From: an uncultured Collinsella sp.
GTDB taxonomy: Bacteria; Actinomycetota; Coriobacteriia; Coriobacteriales; Coriobacteriaceae
NCBI GenBank assembly: GCA_900550355.1
Contig: URRT01000119.1
Span: 1 to 5,664, forward strand
DNA: 5,664 bases
Reading direction: 5' to 3'
Shown: positions 4,477 through 5,664 of the stretch, piece after piece
How the letters are laid out: the number at the start of each line of letters is the position of its first letter
Position numbering within the stretch: the first letter of the stretch is position 1
Translations under genes and position numbers: made by a program
Notes under the pieces: generated by a model
The model's input: only the letters and a program-made list of their open reading frames with translations
Told to the model about the DNA's origin: nothing
Database searches by the model: none

Positions 4477-5526
4477 ATGCCAAACGAGAACAGCTACGAA
4501 GTCGCGCTGCAAAAGAGCAACGCCATTCGCGAGGGCCTGGCCAAGACGCCCGAGAAGTTCACCATGCTTACCGGTGACCGCCCCACCGGCCGCCTGCACC
4601 TGGGCCACTACTTTGGCACCCTCAAGGGCCGCGTGGAGCTGCAGAACATGGGCGCCAAGACCAACGTGCTCATCGCCGACTACCAGGTCATCACCGACCG
4701 CGACACCACCGAGCACATCCAGGACAACGTGTACAACATGGTCATGGACTACCTTGCCTGCGGCATCGACCCCGACAAGACCATGATCTACGCGCACTCC
4801 GCCGTGCCCGCCGCCAACCAGCTCATGCTGCCATTCCTGTCGCTGGTCTCCGAGGCCGAGCTGGCGCGCAACCCCACCGTCAAGGCCGAGATGGAGGCGT
4901 CAGGCCACGAGCTCACCGGTCTTCTGCTCACCTACCCGGTGCACCAGGCCTGCGACATCCTGTTCTGCAAGGGCAATGTGGTGCCCGTCGGTCGCGACCA
5001 GCTGCCGCACATCGAGCTCACCCGCACCATCGCCCGCCGTTTTAACAACCGCTACGGCAAGGTGTTCCCCGAGGTCGATGCGCTACTGTCCGAGACCCCG
5101 CTGCTTCCCGGCCTGGATGGTCGCAAGATGAGCAAGAGCTACGGCAACGCCATCAACATCTCGATGACCGCCGAGGAGACGGCCAAGCGCATCAAGAAGA
5201 GCCAGACCGATTCCGAGCGCATGATCACGTTCGACCCCGAGAACCGCCCCGGCGTGTCCGGCCTGCTTTCGACGGCCGCCATCTGCACCGGCCGTTCCGA
5301 GGTCGAGATTGCCGAGGAGATTGGCATGGGTGGCTCCGGCCAGCTCAAGAAGTACGTGACCGAGGCCGTCAACGAGTACTTCGCGCCGATCCGCGAGCGT
5401 CGCCAGCGCTATGAGAACGATCTGGACTATGTGAAGGACGTGCTGCACGAGGGCAACCGTCGCGCCAACGAGATCGCCGAGCAGACCCTGGCAGAGGTTC
5501 AGGACGCCATGGGTATGGTGTACTAG
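4477..5526 (+). CDS. trpS: Tryptophanyl-tRNA synthetase
   Basis: Cytosolic class Ic synthetase that activates tryptophan with ATP and charges tRNA-Trp, acting as a dimer. The 349 residues fit the bacterial family length (about 330-350). The Rossmann signature TGDRPTGRLHLGHY (32-45) holds the HIGH-type box HLGH (41-44). YPVHQACDIL (153-162) contains Asp160, matching the Asp that contacts the indole nitrogen in the Bacillus stearothermophilus enzyme. VGRDQLPHIELTR (171-183) is the G-x-DQ motif, and KMSKS is intact at 217-221. The N-terminal motif is GDRPTG rather than the GIQPSG form of the Bacillus enzyme. The protein contains no tryptophan residue at all. A TATCAT box (4440-4445) could be a -10 element, giving a leader of about 25 bases, but no -35 is seen. 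No T-box or tryptophan-rich leader peptide is visible upstream. The gene is complete and ends in a strong terminator. Confidence 0.97.
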   Translation: MPNENSYEVALQKSNAIREGLAKTPEKFTMLTGDRPTGRLHLGHYFGTLKGRVELQNMGAKTNVLIADYQVITDRDTTEHIQDNVYNMVMDYLACGIDPDKTMIYAHSAVPAANQLMLPFLSLVSEAELARNPTVKAEMEASGHELTGLLLTYPVHQACDILFCKGNVVPVGRDQLPHIELTRTIARRFNNRYGKVFPEVDALLSETPLLPGLDGRKMSKSYGNAINISMTAEETAKRIKKSQTDSERMITFDPENRPGVSGLLSTAAICTGRSEVEIAEEIGMGGSGQLKKYVTEAVNEYFAPIRERRQRYENDLDYVKDVLHEGNRRANEIAEQTLAEVQDAMGMVY

Positions 5527-5560
5527 ACCGATCTGCTGGCTTGAGCTTTCGATTGCTATA

Positions 5561-5590
5561 GGGCGGGCGCTGCGGCGTCCGCCCTTTTTT
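5561..5590 (+). terminator. Intrinsic terminator of trpS
   Basis: GGGCGGGCGC (5561-5570) and GCGTCCGCCC (5575-5584) form 10 pairs, one of them G-U, around a TGCG loop, followed by six T's (5585-5590). It lies 34 bases past the trpS stop. It is a textbook terminator acting on the plus strand only. The last 74 bases of the window (5591-5664) show no gene or structure I can support. Confidence 0.95.
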
Positions 5591-5664
5591 GTGCCCGACC
5601 GGTTCGGCTCCGCCCATCGCACTCCCCCGACAAACGGGAACGGGCCCGCCGGCAGTCAGTTGCC

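Noticed and set aside
1..5664. CRISPR array, prophage, insertion sequence, toxin-antitoxin or defence system
   Set aside because: No regularly spaced direct repeats, transposase, integrase or paired small toxin-antitoxin frames were found on either strand.

Overview
The window is GC-rich (by eye around 60%), uses GTG and possibly TTG starts, and carries the NAD, cell-wall and translation genes of an anaerobic Gram-positive. I infer an Actinomycetota member of class Coriobacteriia, most like Collinsella. That placement rests on composition and general gene style, not on a search.

Left half (about 1-2580), all on the minus strand. Reading in the direction of transcription: a stand-alone radical SAM protein of the PflX/COG1313 type (2580-1642); a 150-base gap with a 12-bp inverted repeat and a clear promoter; tRNA-Ala(CGC) (1490-1418); a strong intrinsic terminator; a 152-residue coiled-coil, Ala/Pro/Lys-linker, tail-anchored membrane protein (1354-896); and nicotinate phosphoribosyltransferase pncB (811 to the window edge, truncated). 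The tRNA terminator ends almost at the ribosome binding site of the small membrane protein. Expression of that protein and of pncB may therefore depend on read-through from the tRNA promoter.

Middle (2581-3106), a divergent intergenic region. It holds a candidate minus promoter for the radical SAM gene and, on the plus strand, a structured RNA of about 170 nt. The RNA has a -10-like box, a 12-bp closing helix joining its two ends, a U-rich tail, a hairpin in the 3' half and a rod-like interior. This architecture best fits 6S RNA (ssrS), the RNA that binds housekeeping RNA polymerase. I regard it as the most valuable unannotated item here.

Right half (3107-5590), plus strand. A polyprenyl-phosphate GlcNAc-1-phosphate transferase (WecA/TagO type) starts cell-wall glycopolymer synthesis. 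It is followed after 170 bases by tryptophanyl-tRNA synthetase (trpS), which ends in a textbook terminator at 5561-5590. The wecA-trpS spacer has small hairpins without U-tracts and a C-rich, G-poor stretch that resembles a Rho loading site.

The genes are mostly housekeeping: NAD salvage, translation and envelope polymer initiation. I see no phage, transposase, CRISPR array or defence system. The less familiar items are the 6S-like RNA, the tail-anchored protein, the orphan PflX-type enzyme and the inverted repeat at 1595-1633.
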